From Candidatus Stammera capleta (GTDB lineage: Bacteria; Pseudomonadota; Gammaproteobacteria; Enterobacterales; Enterobacteriaceae): a DNA stretch of 56,367 nt. The first letter of the stretch is position 1; each line of letters opens with the position of its first letter. The stretch is from the NCBI GenBank assembly GCA_015139955.1, contig CP043991.1, positions 1 through 56,367 on the forward strand. Direction: 5' to 3'. The notes under the pieces are model-generated. The model saw only the letters and a program-made list of their open reading frames with translations, did not search any database and had not been told where the DNA came from. Of this stretch, positions 44,892 through 56,367 are shown piece by piece. The translations under genes and the position numbers were made by a program.

Positions 44892-45902
44892 ATGAAAAAA
44901 CAAAATAGTAAAAAAAAATATAATCAAAAAATAGAATATATTTTAAATAAAATATCAAAAAAAATTCTACAAATAAAATCAAATAAAATAATTATTTTGG
45001 GTAAAAAAATTATTATATATCATAAAAATATTTATATAAATAAATCATTTTCAATAACATCTATAAAAAATAAATATTATTTTTTAAATAAAAATTCTAA
45101 TAAAAATTATATTAATTTACCTATACATTTAATAATTATTAAAAAAAAAAAAAATGATTCTTTTAATATTAATATATTTATTAATGACAAAATTTATTTA
45201 AATATTATCGAAGAATTTATAAATATTAGTAATGATAATTATTTTAATTATAATTTAAATATATGTATAAATAAAAAATCTTACTTAAATTATTTAAGAT
45301 TAATAAATGATAAAAAAAAAAATAAATTTTATTTACAAGACAACATTAAATTAAATACTAAATCTAAATTAAAAAAAAATATTTTTTTTATAAAATTTAA
45401 AAAAATTAATTTAATTAGTAATATTAAATTAAAAAAAAAATCTTTTTTAAATATTAATAGTATATCTATTATAAGAAAAAATTTTCTAAAATTTAAAATT
45501 AATATATTACATCATTCATATAAAACAAAAAGTTATCAAAAACATAATAATATATCTTTAGAACCAGGAGTAATAGATTTTTCTGGATGAATAAAAATAT
45601 TTAAAAAATCATATAATTCCCAAGCAATAATAAAAAATAATCATTTATGTATTTGTAAAAAATCAATTATAAATTCTTCACCTAAATTAGGTATATGAAA
45701 TAAAAATGCAAAATGCAAACATAATGTTAAAATTAATAATTTAAATAAAAAAGAAATATTTTACTTACTTACAAGAAATATTCAATTTAATAAAATAAAA
45801 AAAATTTTAATTTTAAAATTTATTAAAAAAATATTTAAAAAACAAAATAAAAAAAATATATATAATAAGATATATTATATATATTTAAAAATATTTAAAT
45901 AA
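44892..45902 (+). CDS. sufD: Fe-S assembly protein SufD
   Basis: SufD pairs with SufB to form the scaffold interface. The 336-residue product (E. coli 423) is strongly diverged and shortened at the N-terminus. The diagnostic C-terminal part is clear: SLEPGVIDFSGWIKIFK (TGA at 45588-45590), QAIIKNNHLCI, INSSPKLGIWNKNAKCKHN with the functional His (His360 in E. coli, CSHGAT) and EIFYLLTRNI. The middle is a lysine- and asparagine-rich beta-helix. It starts 18 bases after sufC. Position and C-terminus make the assignment firm despite low similarity elsewhere. Confidence 0.88.
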
Positions 45903-45909
45903 CATACTT

Positions 45910-47142
45910 ATGAAGTATAAAATAAAAAAAATAAAATTAGATTTTCCTATATTAAGAAAAAAAATTAATGGTAATAAAATAGTTTATTTAGATAATGCAT
46001 CTACATCTCAAAAACCTAAAATTGTTATTAAATCTCAAAATAAACTTTATAAAAATAATTATTCTTCTGTCAATAGAAGTATATATACATTAAGTAATCA
46101 AAATTCTAATAATATAGAAAAAATAAGAATTAAAATAGCAAAATTCATAAAAGCAAAATCACCTGAAGAAATTATTTTTACACAAAACACTACTGAAGGT
46201 ATTAATTTAATTGCAAATATATGAAGTAAACAATATATATCTAACAAAAATAATATTGTAATTTCTATTACAGAACATCATGCTAATTTTATTCCATGAT
46301 ATATTATTTCTAAACAAATAAAATGTGAACTAAGAATAATTAAAATAGATAAAAAAGGTAATATTGATATAAATCAATTAATATCATTATTGGATAAAAA
46401 TACAAAAATTTTATCTATTACACATATTTCTAATGTATTAGGAATTAAAAATCCTATTAAAAAAATTATTAAAATAGCTAAAAAATTTAATATTATTACT
46501 ATAATAGATGGTTCACAAGCTGTTATACATACAAATATTAATGTTAAAAAAATAAATTGTGATTTTTACATATTTTCTGGTCATAAAATGTATGCTCCTA
46601 CAGGTACAGGAATAATATATTGTAAAAATAATATAATAAAAAATTTAAATCCTTGAAAATTAGGTGGAGGTATAATAGCAAATATAAATATGAAACATAA
46701 TAATATAAAAAATATAAAATTTATTAATTCACCTTGAAAATTTGAATCTGGAACATATAATTTAGAATCTATTATAGGATTAGGTAAAGCTATTGATTAT
46801 ATTAAATCAATAGGTATAAAAAATATTATTAAACATGAAAAAAAAATTATTAAATATACTTTACATAAACTAAAAAAAATTGATGGTATTAAAATATATG
46901 GTTCATTATCTAAAATAAGTTTAGTTTCATTTAATATAAAACAACACCATTGTTATGATATTGGTATGTTATTAGATCAATATGGAATATCAATAAGAAC
47001 AGGTAATCAATGTAGTATACCACTTATGAAATTTTATAATATTCCAGGAGTATGTAGAATTTCTATAGCTATGTATACTTCTAAAAAAGATATCAACACT
47101 TTTTTATATATATTAAATAAAATAATTAAAAAACTTAGATAA
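45910..47142 (+). CDS. sufS: Cysteine desulfurase SufS
   Basis: SufS takes sulfur from cysteine as a persulfide using PLP. The 410-residue product (E. coli 406) has YLDNASTSQKP, NYSSVNRSIYTLS, EIIFTQNTTEGINLIAN, the PLP lysine Lys226 in FSGHKMYAPTGTGIIY, SPWKFESGTYN and SIRTGNQCSIPLM with the catalytic Cys near 368. TGA codes Trp at many sites, for example 46222-46224. It is the fourth gene of the suf operon. Supplied with SufE, it is the only Fe-S sulfur source visible here. Confidence 0.97.
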
Positions 47143-47144
47143 TT

Positions 47145-47585
47145 ATGAAAAAATTACCAAATAAAAAAGACTTAATTAATAATTTTAAAATATGCTGAAA
47201 TAACGAAGAAAAATTAATGTATTTAATAGATTTAGGTAAAAAACTTCCTTTAAATAATGAAAATATACGTTGCAAAAAAAATTTTATTTACAAATGTCAA
47301 AGTAACATATGAATAAAAATTAAAAAAAAAAAAAATATATTACTAATTAATGGAGATAGTAATACTTTAATAACTAAAGGATTTTTAGCAATAATAATGA
47401 TTGCATATAAAAATATTAATATTAAAAAAATAAATAATAAAATATATAATTTTTTAAATAAAATAAATTTATTAAAACAATTCACATTAAATAAATTAAA
47501 CAATTTAAAATCAATACTTTTATATACAAAAAATAAAATCATAAATTTACAAAAAAAAAGTAATCAAAAATTAATAATACAATAA
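47145..47585 (+). CDS. sufE: Sulfur acceptor protein SufE
   Basis: SufE accepts sulfur from SufS at a cysteine and hands it to SufB. The 146-residue product (E. coli 138) has LPNKKDLINNFKICWNNEEK, LIDLGKKLP, the acceptor Cys51 in IYKCQSNIWIK (E. coli GCQSQVW, same number) and INGDSNTLITKGFLAI. TGA gives the tryptophans. The C-terminal third is lysine-rich but ends LKSILLYTKNKI, like the E. coli LEAMIRAIRAK helix. It starts 2 bases after sufS and closes the operon. Confidence 0.94.
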
Positions 47586-47628
47586 TAATATTTTGTTTAT
47601 AACTTAAATTTTTCTAATACATATGTTA

Positions 47629-49134
47629 TGAAATATAATAAAAATTAGTTTATCAACTTTTTTATCTAAAATTATAGGTTTTTTAAGAGATATAGTTATA
47701 GCGAATGTATTTGGTATAAATATAGAAACTGATTCTTTTTATACTGCATTTAGATTACCTAATTTATTAAGAAAAATTTTTGCAGAAGGAGCATTTTCTT
47801 ACGTTTTTATTCCAATATTAACTGAATATAAACAAAAAAAATCAAAAAAAAAAATTAATGAATTAGTTTCAACAGTATACTTTATATTACTAATAATACT
47901 AATAATCATTACAATATTAGGAATAATATTTTCTTCTAAAATTATTAAAATAATATCCCCCGGATTTATAAAAAATAAAAATAAATTTCAACTAACAGTC
48001 AATATATTAAAAATTACTTTTCCTTATATAATATTAATATCTTTATCATCATATTTAACATCAATATTAAATATATGAAATATATTTATATCTCCCACAT
48101 TTATTCCAATTATTTTAAATATAACAATTATTCTTTCTAGTTTATTTACTATAAAATATTTTCATAAACCAATATATGGGTTATCTTTATCAATTATTAT
48201 AGGAGGTATATTACAATTAATATACCAAAAAATTAATATAAAAAATACACATTTAAAAATAAAAATTAGTAATATTAATATATTTCATCCAGAAATTAAA
48301 AGAATATTCATTAATATTTGTCCAATTATTTTAAGTATGTTTATGTATCAAATATCTCAAATAATTAATAGCAGTATAATATCTTATTTACAAGAAGGTA
48401 CGATTTCATGAATCTATTATGCAGATAGATTAATAGAATTACCATTAAGTATAATTGGTACAACAATAAGCAGTGTTTTACTAACTAAATTATCAAATAG
48501 TTACCATAAAAATGATAATTATAAATTCAATAAATTAATTAATAAATATATAAAAATTACCTTACTATTAAGTATACCAATATCTATATTACTAATTCTT
48601 TCTTCTAAAATAATTATAATTACATTATTTAAATATGGTAAATTTACTATTACAGACGTTTTAATGACAACAAAAATATTAATAGCTTATGCTATAGGAT
48701 TAACAGGATTAATATTTATTAAAATAGTAACACCATGTTTTTATTCACAATATAATACTAAAATACCTATTAAAATAGCAATATTTAATTTAATTATTAC
48801 TCAATTAATGAATTTCTTTACTATTAAAATATTTAAACATGCAGGATTAGCATGATCTATAAGTATATCTGCATATATAAATTCATTTATATTATATTGA
48901 CAACTAAAAAAAAGAAAAATTATTAATTTCAAATATAATTGAAAATCATTTATAATAAAAATTTTTTTATCAACTTTTATAATGTGAATAATTTTTGAAA
49001 TACTATTTAAAAATACATGTAATAATTTCACTAATCTAAACATTAAATTTAGATTAATGAAACTATTATTTATACTAGCTACTAGTAGTATTATTTATAT
49101 ATCTAGTTTATTTCTACTAGGAATAAAAATTTAA
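47629..49134 (+). CDS. murJ: Lipid II flippase MurJ (MviN)
   Basis: MurJ moves lipid II across the inner membrane for peptidoglycan synthesis. The 501-residue product (E. coli 511) has about 14 hydrophobic segments with STFLSKIIGFLRDIVIANVFG, TDSFYTAFRLPNLLRKIFAEG, FSYVFIPILTEYK, ISPGF, YADRLIELPLSIIG, LLTKLS and FKYGKFT. These include the conserved Arg/Asp cavity residues. The start at 47629 (MKYNKISLSTF) is in frame with the rest; an ATG 5 bases upstream is not. TGA tryptophans are frequent. It suggests a cell wall is still made in some form. It converges on acpP. Confidence 0.95.
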
Positions 49135-49146
49135 CTAATTAGATAT

Positions 49147-49392
49147 TTAAAGAACTGTTTTTTTTAAAGATTTAACACAATCAATAGATGATTGAACAGT
49201 ATCTATTTTTTCTGCTAATTCATCTGAAATTTCAATATTAAATTCTTCTTCTAATGCCATAATTAATTCTATAATATCTAAAGAATCTGCTCCTAAATCA
49301 TTAATAAAAAATTTATCATTTTCTACTTCATTTAACTTTACACCTAATTGATCACTAATAATTTCTTTAATACGTTCCTCTAGACTTGACAT
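49147..49392 (-). CDS. acpP: Acyl carrier protein
   Basis: AcpP carries acyl chains in fatty-acid synthesis on a phosphopantetheine arm. The 81-residue product (E. coli 78) is acidic and well conserved: [20 protein letters not shown], the attachment Ser37 in [20 protein letters not shown], and [12 protein letters not shown]. Its codon choice shows less lysine than its neighbours because the family is constrained. An AAGGA lies 10 bases before the start. It lies downstream of rpmF on the same strand, the order of the E. coli rpmF-fab-acpP cluster with plsX and the fab genes removed. Confidence 0.97.
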   Translation of the reverse strand: MSSLEERIKEIISDQLGVKLNEVENDKFFINDLGADSLDIIELIMALEEEFNIEISDELAEKIDTVQSSIDCVKSLKKTVL

Positions 49393-49497
49393 ATTTAATA
49401 ATTCCTTTACCTTTAGTTAAAATTAAACTTATTGATATTATACATTATTTTAAAATTAACTATATAAATTAAATAAACTAAATATTAAAATAATAAT

Positions 49498-49647
49498 TTA
49501 TTTTTTTTTATTAATATTTAATACATGATGATATAATGAAAATTTTCCTGTTTTTTTATCAAAAAATAAATTAGGTAACATAATTTTTTTTTTAGATCTA
49601 CGATGACCTCTTTTAGATCTACTTTTTTTACTTTTTTGTACAGCCAT
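49498..49647 (-). CDS. rpmF: 50S ribosomal protein L32
   Basis: The 49-residue product (E. coli 57) begins MAVQKSKKSRSKRGHRRSKK, the L32 signature, and ends FSLYHHVLNINKKK; the E. coli tail after HHI is lost. It is preceded by AGAGG, 5 bases before the ATG. It lies between rluC and acpP, all on the minus strand. Confidence 0.96.
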   Translation of the reverse strand: MAVQKSKKSRSKRGHRRSKKKIMLPNLFFDKKTGKFSLYHHVLNINKKK

Positions 49648-49652
49648 AATAA

Positions 49653-49657
49653 CCTCT
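49653..49657 (-). promoter_or_regulatory. Ribosome binding site of rpmF
   Basis: AGAGG on the minus strand, 5 bases upstream of the rpmF ATG, is a near-consensus Shine-Dalgarno and fixes the start. Confidence 0.65.
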
Positions 49658-49658
49658 A

Positions 49659-50609
49659 TTAAAAATTAAATTTCTTTATTTTTTTTAATATTAATAATAA
49701 TTTTTTATCTAAATTAATACAAATTTTTAATTTAATATTAGAAATTGGATGTAAATAGCTAATATAATAAGCATGTAAAAATAATCTATTAATTTTAATT
49801 TTAGAGAAAAGTAATTTATCTAATTTTTTATTACCATAAAGACGATCAAAAATAATTGGAAAACCTAAATATTTTGCGTGTAATCTAATTTGATGATTAC
49901 GACCAGTTAAAGATTGAACAGATAATAATGTATAATTATTAATATATTTTAAAAATTTAAAAATAGTTCTAGAAAATTTTTTTTTACCTTTTTTAATAAA
50001 AATAAAATTTTCTACTAATTTTTTAGTATAAGGTCAAATACCATGAACTAATATAAAATATTTTTTTACTATTTTATTAAGTTTAAAATCATTTTGTAAT
50101 TTACATAATACTGTTCTATTTTTTGCTAACAATAATATTCCTGAAGCATGTTTATCTATACGATGAATTAATTCTAAATATTTTTGATTATATATTTTAT
50201 TTCTAAAAACATCAATTATATTAATATGTATACCAGTACCTCCATGTACAGATATACCATAAGGTTTATTAATAATTAATAAAAATTTATCTTCATATAT
50301 AATTATTTTTTTAAATTTTAAAATATTTTTTTTACTAACATAAATATATTTAGGAGAATTAAAATTTATTAATGGAATACGAATTACATCATTTAATTTT
50401 AATTTATATTTAGGTAAAACACGTTTCTTATTAACTCTAATATTACCCTTACGTAATAATATATATATTTTACATTTAGATATATTTTTAATTTTTTTAA
50501 ATAAAAAATTATCAATTCTTTGATTTATAGAATAATAATCAATAGTAATAAAATTTAAAAAAAATTTTTCTTTCATATAAATATTATAATTAATTTTTTT
50601 AAAAAACAT
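49659..50609 (-). CDS. rluC: 23S rRNA pseudouridine synthase RluC
   Basis: RluC makes pseudouridines 955, 2504 and 2580 in 23S rRNA near the peptidyl-transferase centre. The 316-residue product (E. coli 319) has an S4 domain with QRIDNFLFKK and LLRKGNIRVNKKRVLPKYKL, ISVHGGTGIHINIID, the catalytic Asp152 in LIHRIDKHASGILL, and LTGRNHQIRLHAKYLGFPI. HGGTG and RVNKKR are RluC features. A start at residue 12 (50576) would look more like E. coli. TGA is at 50034-50036. It is divergent from rne, exactly as in E. coli. Confidence 0.93.
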
Positions 50610-50718
50610 AAAATAAAATATATAAAATACATAAAAAAAATATGTAATAATAAATATTTAAAATTAAGTAAATATATAAATATACTAAAAATATTTTATA
50701 TAAAATTGAGAAGTAAAA

Positions 50719-52467
50719 ATGAAAAGAATGTTAATTAACGCAACACAAAAAGAAGAATTACGTATAGCTTTAGTAGATGGACAAAAATTATATGATTTAA
50801 ATATAGAAAATACTAAATATAAACAAAAAAAATTAAATATTTATAAAGGTAAAATTACTAGAATAGAACCTAGTTTAGAAGCTGTATTTATAGAATATGG
50901 ATCAAAAAAAAATGGTTTTTTACCAATAAAAGAAATTTCAGAAAAATATTTAAACAAAAAAGAAAAAAATATTAAAAATATATTATATGAAGGTAAAGAA
51001 TTAATAGTTCAAATAAATAAGGAAGAAAGAGAAAATAAAGGTGCTGCATTAACAACATTTATTAGTTTAGTAGGAAGTAATATAATACTTTTACCAGATA
51101 ACCCTAAATCTAATGGTATATCACGTAAAATAGAAGGTAAAAAAAGAGATAAAATTAAATCTAAACTAAAAAAAATTAATCTTCCTAAAAATATGGGTTT
51201 AATTATTAGAACATCAGGAATAAATAAATCTTTAGAAGTTTTAAAATCTGATATAGAATTAAAAATTAAACATTGAGAATATATTAAAAAAAAATCAAAA
51301 CATAAAAAAGCTCCCTCATTAATATATGAAGAAAATAATATTTTTACTCGTATATTTAGAGATTATTTACATAATGATATAAATGAAATTATAATAGATA
51401 ATTATAAAATTTATGAATTAGCTATAAATTTAATACATAAATTAAAAAGAAATGATTTTATAAAAAAAATTAAATTTTATAAAAAAAATATTCCTTTATT
51501 TATATATTTTCAGATAGAAAATCAAATAGAATCAGCTTTTAAAAGAAAATTAAGATTACCTTCAGGAGGATCTATAACAATTGATATTACAGAAGCTTTA
51601 ACTTCTATAGATATAAATTCATCTAAATCCACTAAAAATAAAGATATAGAAAATACAGCTCTAAATACTAATTTAGAAGCTACCGAAGAAATAGCTAGAC
51701 AATTAAGATTAAGAGATGTAGGAGGATTAATAGTAATTGATTTTATAGATATGTCTATATTAAAAAATCAGAAAATCGTTGAACATAAATTAAAAAATAC
51801 TATTAAAAATGATAGAGCTAAAACCCAAATAGGATATATATCTAAATTTGGATTATTAGAAATGTCTAGACAAAGATTAAATCCATCATTAAAAGAATCA
51901 AGTTATAATATATGTCCTAGATGTTCTGGATCAGGTAATATAAGAGATGATGAATCATTATCCTTATCTATATTAAGAATAATAGAAGAAGAATCTTTAA
52001 AAAAAAATACTAAAAAAATACATGCAATTGTACCTATAAATATAGCAACATATTTATTAAATAAAAAAAGAAATCATTTATATAAAATAGAAAAAAAACA
52101 AAAAAAAAAAATTAAAATAATTATTTTACCTAATAAAAAAATAGAAACTCCAAATTATTCTATTAAAAGAATAAAAAAAAATGGAGAAAAAAAAAAATAC
52201 AAAAAAAAAAATTCTAAAAAAAATATTATTAAAAGTATTAATAACTATTTTTTAGAAAAAAAAAATACAAATAATTATTTAATAAAAAATACAAATAAAA
52301 AAATAAATATATTTACAACTATTAAAAAAAAAATTTATGAAAAAATAAATATTTTTATTACTAAAATAAAACAAAATATATTTTATGAAAGAATAGATTA
52401 TAAAGATAATTATGAAAATATTAATAATAATAATAAAAAAAAAGATTTTTTTTTTAAAAAAAACTAA
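50719..52467 (+). CDS. rne: Ribonuclease E, catalytic half only
   Basis: RNase E starts mRNA decay and processes 5S rRNA and tRNA precursors. The 582-residue product (E. coli 1061) keeps the N-terminal catalytic half: MKRMLINATQKEELRIALVD, the S1 domain (about 38-125), the DNase I-like site with Asp298 (LTSIDINSSK) and Asp341 (VIDFIDM), and the Zn-link CPRCSGSG (399 and 402). NIATYLLNKKR and IETPNYSIKRI match E. coli up to about residue 485. After that only a Lys/Asn-rich tail of about 95 residues follows, with no recognisable RhlB, enolase or PNPase sites. The single TGA tryptophan is at 51274-51276. Confidence 0.95.
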
Positions 52468-52516
52468 AAATAATATAAAAAAAATATACAAAAAATAATA
52501 TAATTTTTTAAAAAAT

Positions 52517-54982
<2,466 letters not shown>

Positions 54983-54985
54983 TAA

Positions 54986-55732
54986 ATGAAAAAAAAAACT
55001 AATTGAAAATTTAATTTTGAAAAAAAAATTTATTATATATATGGAGATAATTTATATAAAAAATATAAATATAAAATGTGAATTAAAAAATGTATTGAAT
55101 TAAAATTTAATAATACTACTACTAGTAATATAGTAATAAATAAAATTATAGAATGAAAATATATATATGAAAAAATATTTTTTAAAAATTTTTTTTTTAA
55201 AACAAAAATAATTATATTAAATTTTACAGAAAAAATTAAAGAATTAACTAAATTAATTCAAAATAATATTTTAAATAAAATTAATTTTAAAAATTATAAT
55301 CATATATATATAATATTTAATGTAGAATTTACAAAATTTTTATCTCCACTAGAAATAAATATATTAAAAAATAAATATGTTAACTTTATAGAATGTAATA
55401 ATAAAATATATTATAAAAAAAATATTTTCAATAAAATAATTAATAAAAAATATCAAAATATTAAAATAATAAAATTATGAATAAATTCATTAAAAAAAAA
55501 AAATATATATAAAACTATATATTTTTTAAAAAAAATTCAAAATACAAATTTTAATAAACTACTTATATTAAATATATTATTTAATTTTATAACAAAAAAT
55601 ATTAATCAATTTAAATACAAAAAAATAATTAAAATATTAAAAATAATTAAAAAATGCGAAATAAATATTAAAAAAGGTATTAATATATCTTGAATTCATT
55701 TTGATATAATAACTTTATATATTTTAAAATAA
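54986..55732 (+). CDS. holA: DNA polymerase III subunit delta (HolA)
   Basis: HolA is the clamp-loader subunit that opens the DnaN ring. The 248-residue product (E. coli 343) is very lysine/asparagine-rich and diverged. Support comes from its position (leuS-holA; lptE lies between them in E. coli), the N-terminal YYIYGDNLYKK (E. coli YLLLGNDPLLL), VINKIIEWKYIYEKIFFKNF (E. coli TDWNAIFSLCQAMSLF region), LLILNILFNFI, and a C-terminal KKGINISWIHFDIITLYIL resembling E. coli KQDYGQSVWAELEGLSLLL. The missing length is mostly in the middle domain. TGA supplies the tryptophans. The call is probable rather than certain. Confidence 0.68.
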
Positions 55733-55756
55733 TAATTATTTTAAATATTAAAAAAA

Positions 55757-56367
55757 TTATAATAAAAAAAAATTTTTTATACCTAATAAAATCATTTGTA
55801 TTCCAAAAGAAAATATTATAATAGAAAATATTTTATTAAAAAATAAAATTATTATATCAGATAAATAATTTCTTAAAAGTAAAACAAATTCAAAAAATAA
55901 TCAACATAAAAAACTAAAAAACATAATAAAAAAAATAGAAACAAAATACTCTAAAAAACTACTACAACTATTACTATAAGAAATTAACATTGCTATAGAA
56001 CTAGGTCCTGCCATTAATGGAAAAGACATAGGAGTAAGTAATTCAATATAACTAATATTTTTTTTATTTAAATTACTGTTATTGTTAGTATTATCACTTA
56101 AAGTATTTAAAGCATTTAAAGAAATCAATAAACCACCAGTAATTTGTAATATATTAATATCTAAATCAAATAAATTTAAAATTTTTTTTCCCAATAAAAA
56201 AGAAAAAAATAATATAAAAAACATTATTAAATTAATACAAATATTGTATTTTTTCCTTTCTTTTTTAATAATACTATCTATAGATATTATAAATATAGGT
56301 ATTAAACTTATAGGATTGATCAAAATAAATAATGTCATTAATAATTTTAAATATGGATAATAATTTA
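55757..56367 (-). CDS. MarC family inner-membrane protein (YchE-like), 5' end outside window
   Basis: The 203 visible residues are hydrophobic with about six membrane segments: NPISLIPIFIISIDSIIKKE, LNLFDLDINILQITGGLLIS, ELLTPMSFPLMAGPSSIAML and FGIQMILLGIKNFFLL at the end. These match the MarC/YchE family, best with YchE (PLALPLMAGPGAIS, LGIEFIVTGIKGIF). Sequence continues in frame (NYYPYLKLL) up to the window edge, so the ATG at 56338 is internal and the true start lies beyond. TGA is at 55898-55900. Function of this family is unknown. It is convergent with holA, 24 bases apart. Confidence 0.8.

Noticed and set aside
47624..47660. A frameshift at the start of murJ
   Set aside because: An ATG at 47624 is out of frame with the body, but ATG 47629 is in frame and gives a normal MurJ N-terminus.

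Overview
The window comes from a strongly reduced, very AT-rich (about 85% A+T by eye) bacterial genome of gammaproteobacterial, probably Enterobacterales, descent. Almost every gene aligns from memory with an E. coli protein of nearly the same length. Local order is also E. coli-like: prfA-prmC, prfB-lysS, rpsP-trmD-rplS, dnaA-dnaN-gyrB, rpmH-rnpA-yidC-mnmE, sufBCDSE, rluC/rne, acpP/rpmF and manXYZ. Spacers are short and many genes touch or overlap. This fits an obligate intracellular (insect-type) endosymbiont. The host cannot be named from sequence alone; reduced enterobacterial symbionts of plant-feeding beetles such as reed beetles are one guess.

The central property is genetic code 4. 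In-frame TGA stands at conserved tryptophans in most genes (for example RF2 GGTDAQDW, ArgRS GDWGTQFG, TyrRS GGSDQWG, LysRS HWPDKF), and no gene ends in TGA. Read with the standard code, about 40 intact genes would look like fragments. Yet the window also encodes a full-length RF2 (prfB), the factor that terminates at UGA, with its SPF codon-recognition tripeptide and GGQ catalytic motif intact, next to RF1 and the RF methylase PrmC. A UGA=Trp genome that keeps an apparently UGA-competent RF2 is the most unusual thing here.

Layout. 1-11.1 kb: Holliday resolvase RuvC, AspRS, ArgRS, PrmC, RF1, peptidyl-tRNA hydrolase, RF2, LysRS, MutH and the YchF ATPase. 11.1-11.9 kb: an 800-base spacer with very low GC. 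11.9-14.8 kb: a mannose-family PTS operon (manXYZ) with a small DUF883-like membrane protein, ending in the only clear intrinsic terminator. 14.8-26.5 kb: ribonucleotide reductase (nrdA, nrdB), gyrA, pykF, tRNA-Val, tyrS, fpr, eno, tRNA-fMet and cvpA. 26.6-38.7 kb: truA, rplS, trmD, rpsP, tRNA-Ser, tRNA-Asn, gyrB, dnaN, dnaA, rpmH, rnpA, yidC, mnmE, rluD and yqgF. 38.7-42.8 kb: transhydrogenase pntB/pntA and D-lactate dehydrogenase ldhA. 42.8-47.6 kb: the sufBCDSE iron-sulfur operon. 47.6-56.4 kb: lipid II flippase murJ, acpP, rpmF, rluC, a shortened RNase E, leuS, holA and a MarC/YchE-family membrane protein cut by the window edge.

Together the genes describe a cell built around information processing that takes up hexose by PTS, runs lower glycolysis (Eno, PykF), can reduce pyruvate to D-lactate (LdhA), balances NADPH with PntAB, makes its own Fe-S clusters and deoxynucleotides, and still has some peptidoglycan capacity (MurJ). 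Several proteins show erosion at specific residues: the LeuRS editing site, one RuvC catalytic acid, a DnaA DNA-contact residue and the RNase E scaffold. I saw no insertion sequence, prophage or CRISPR array.
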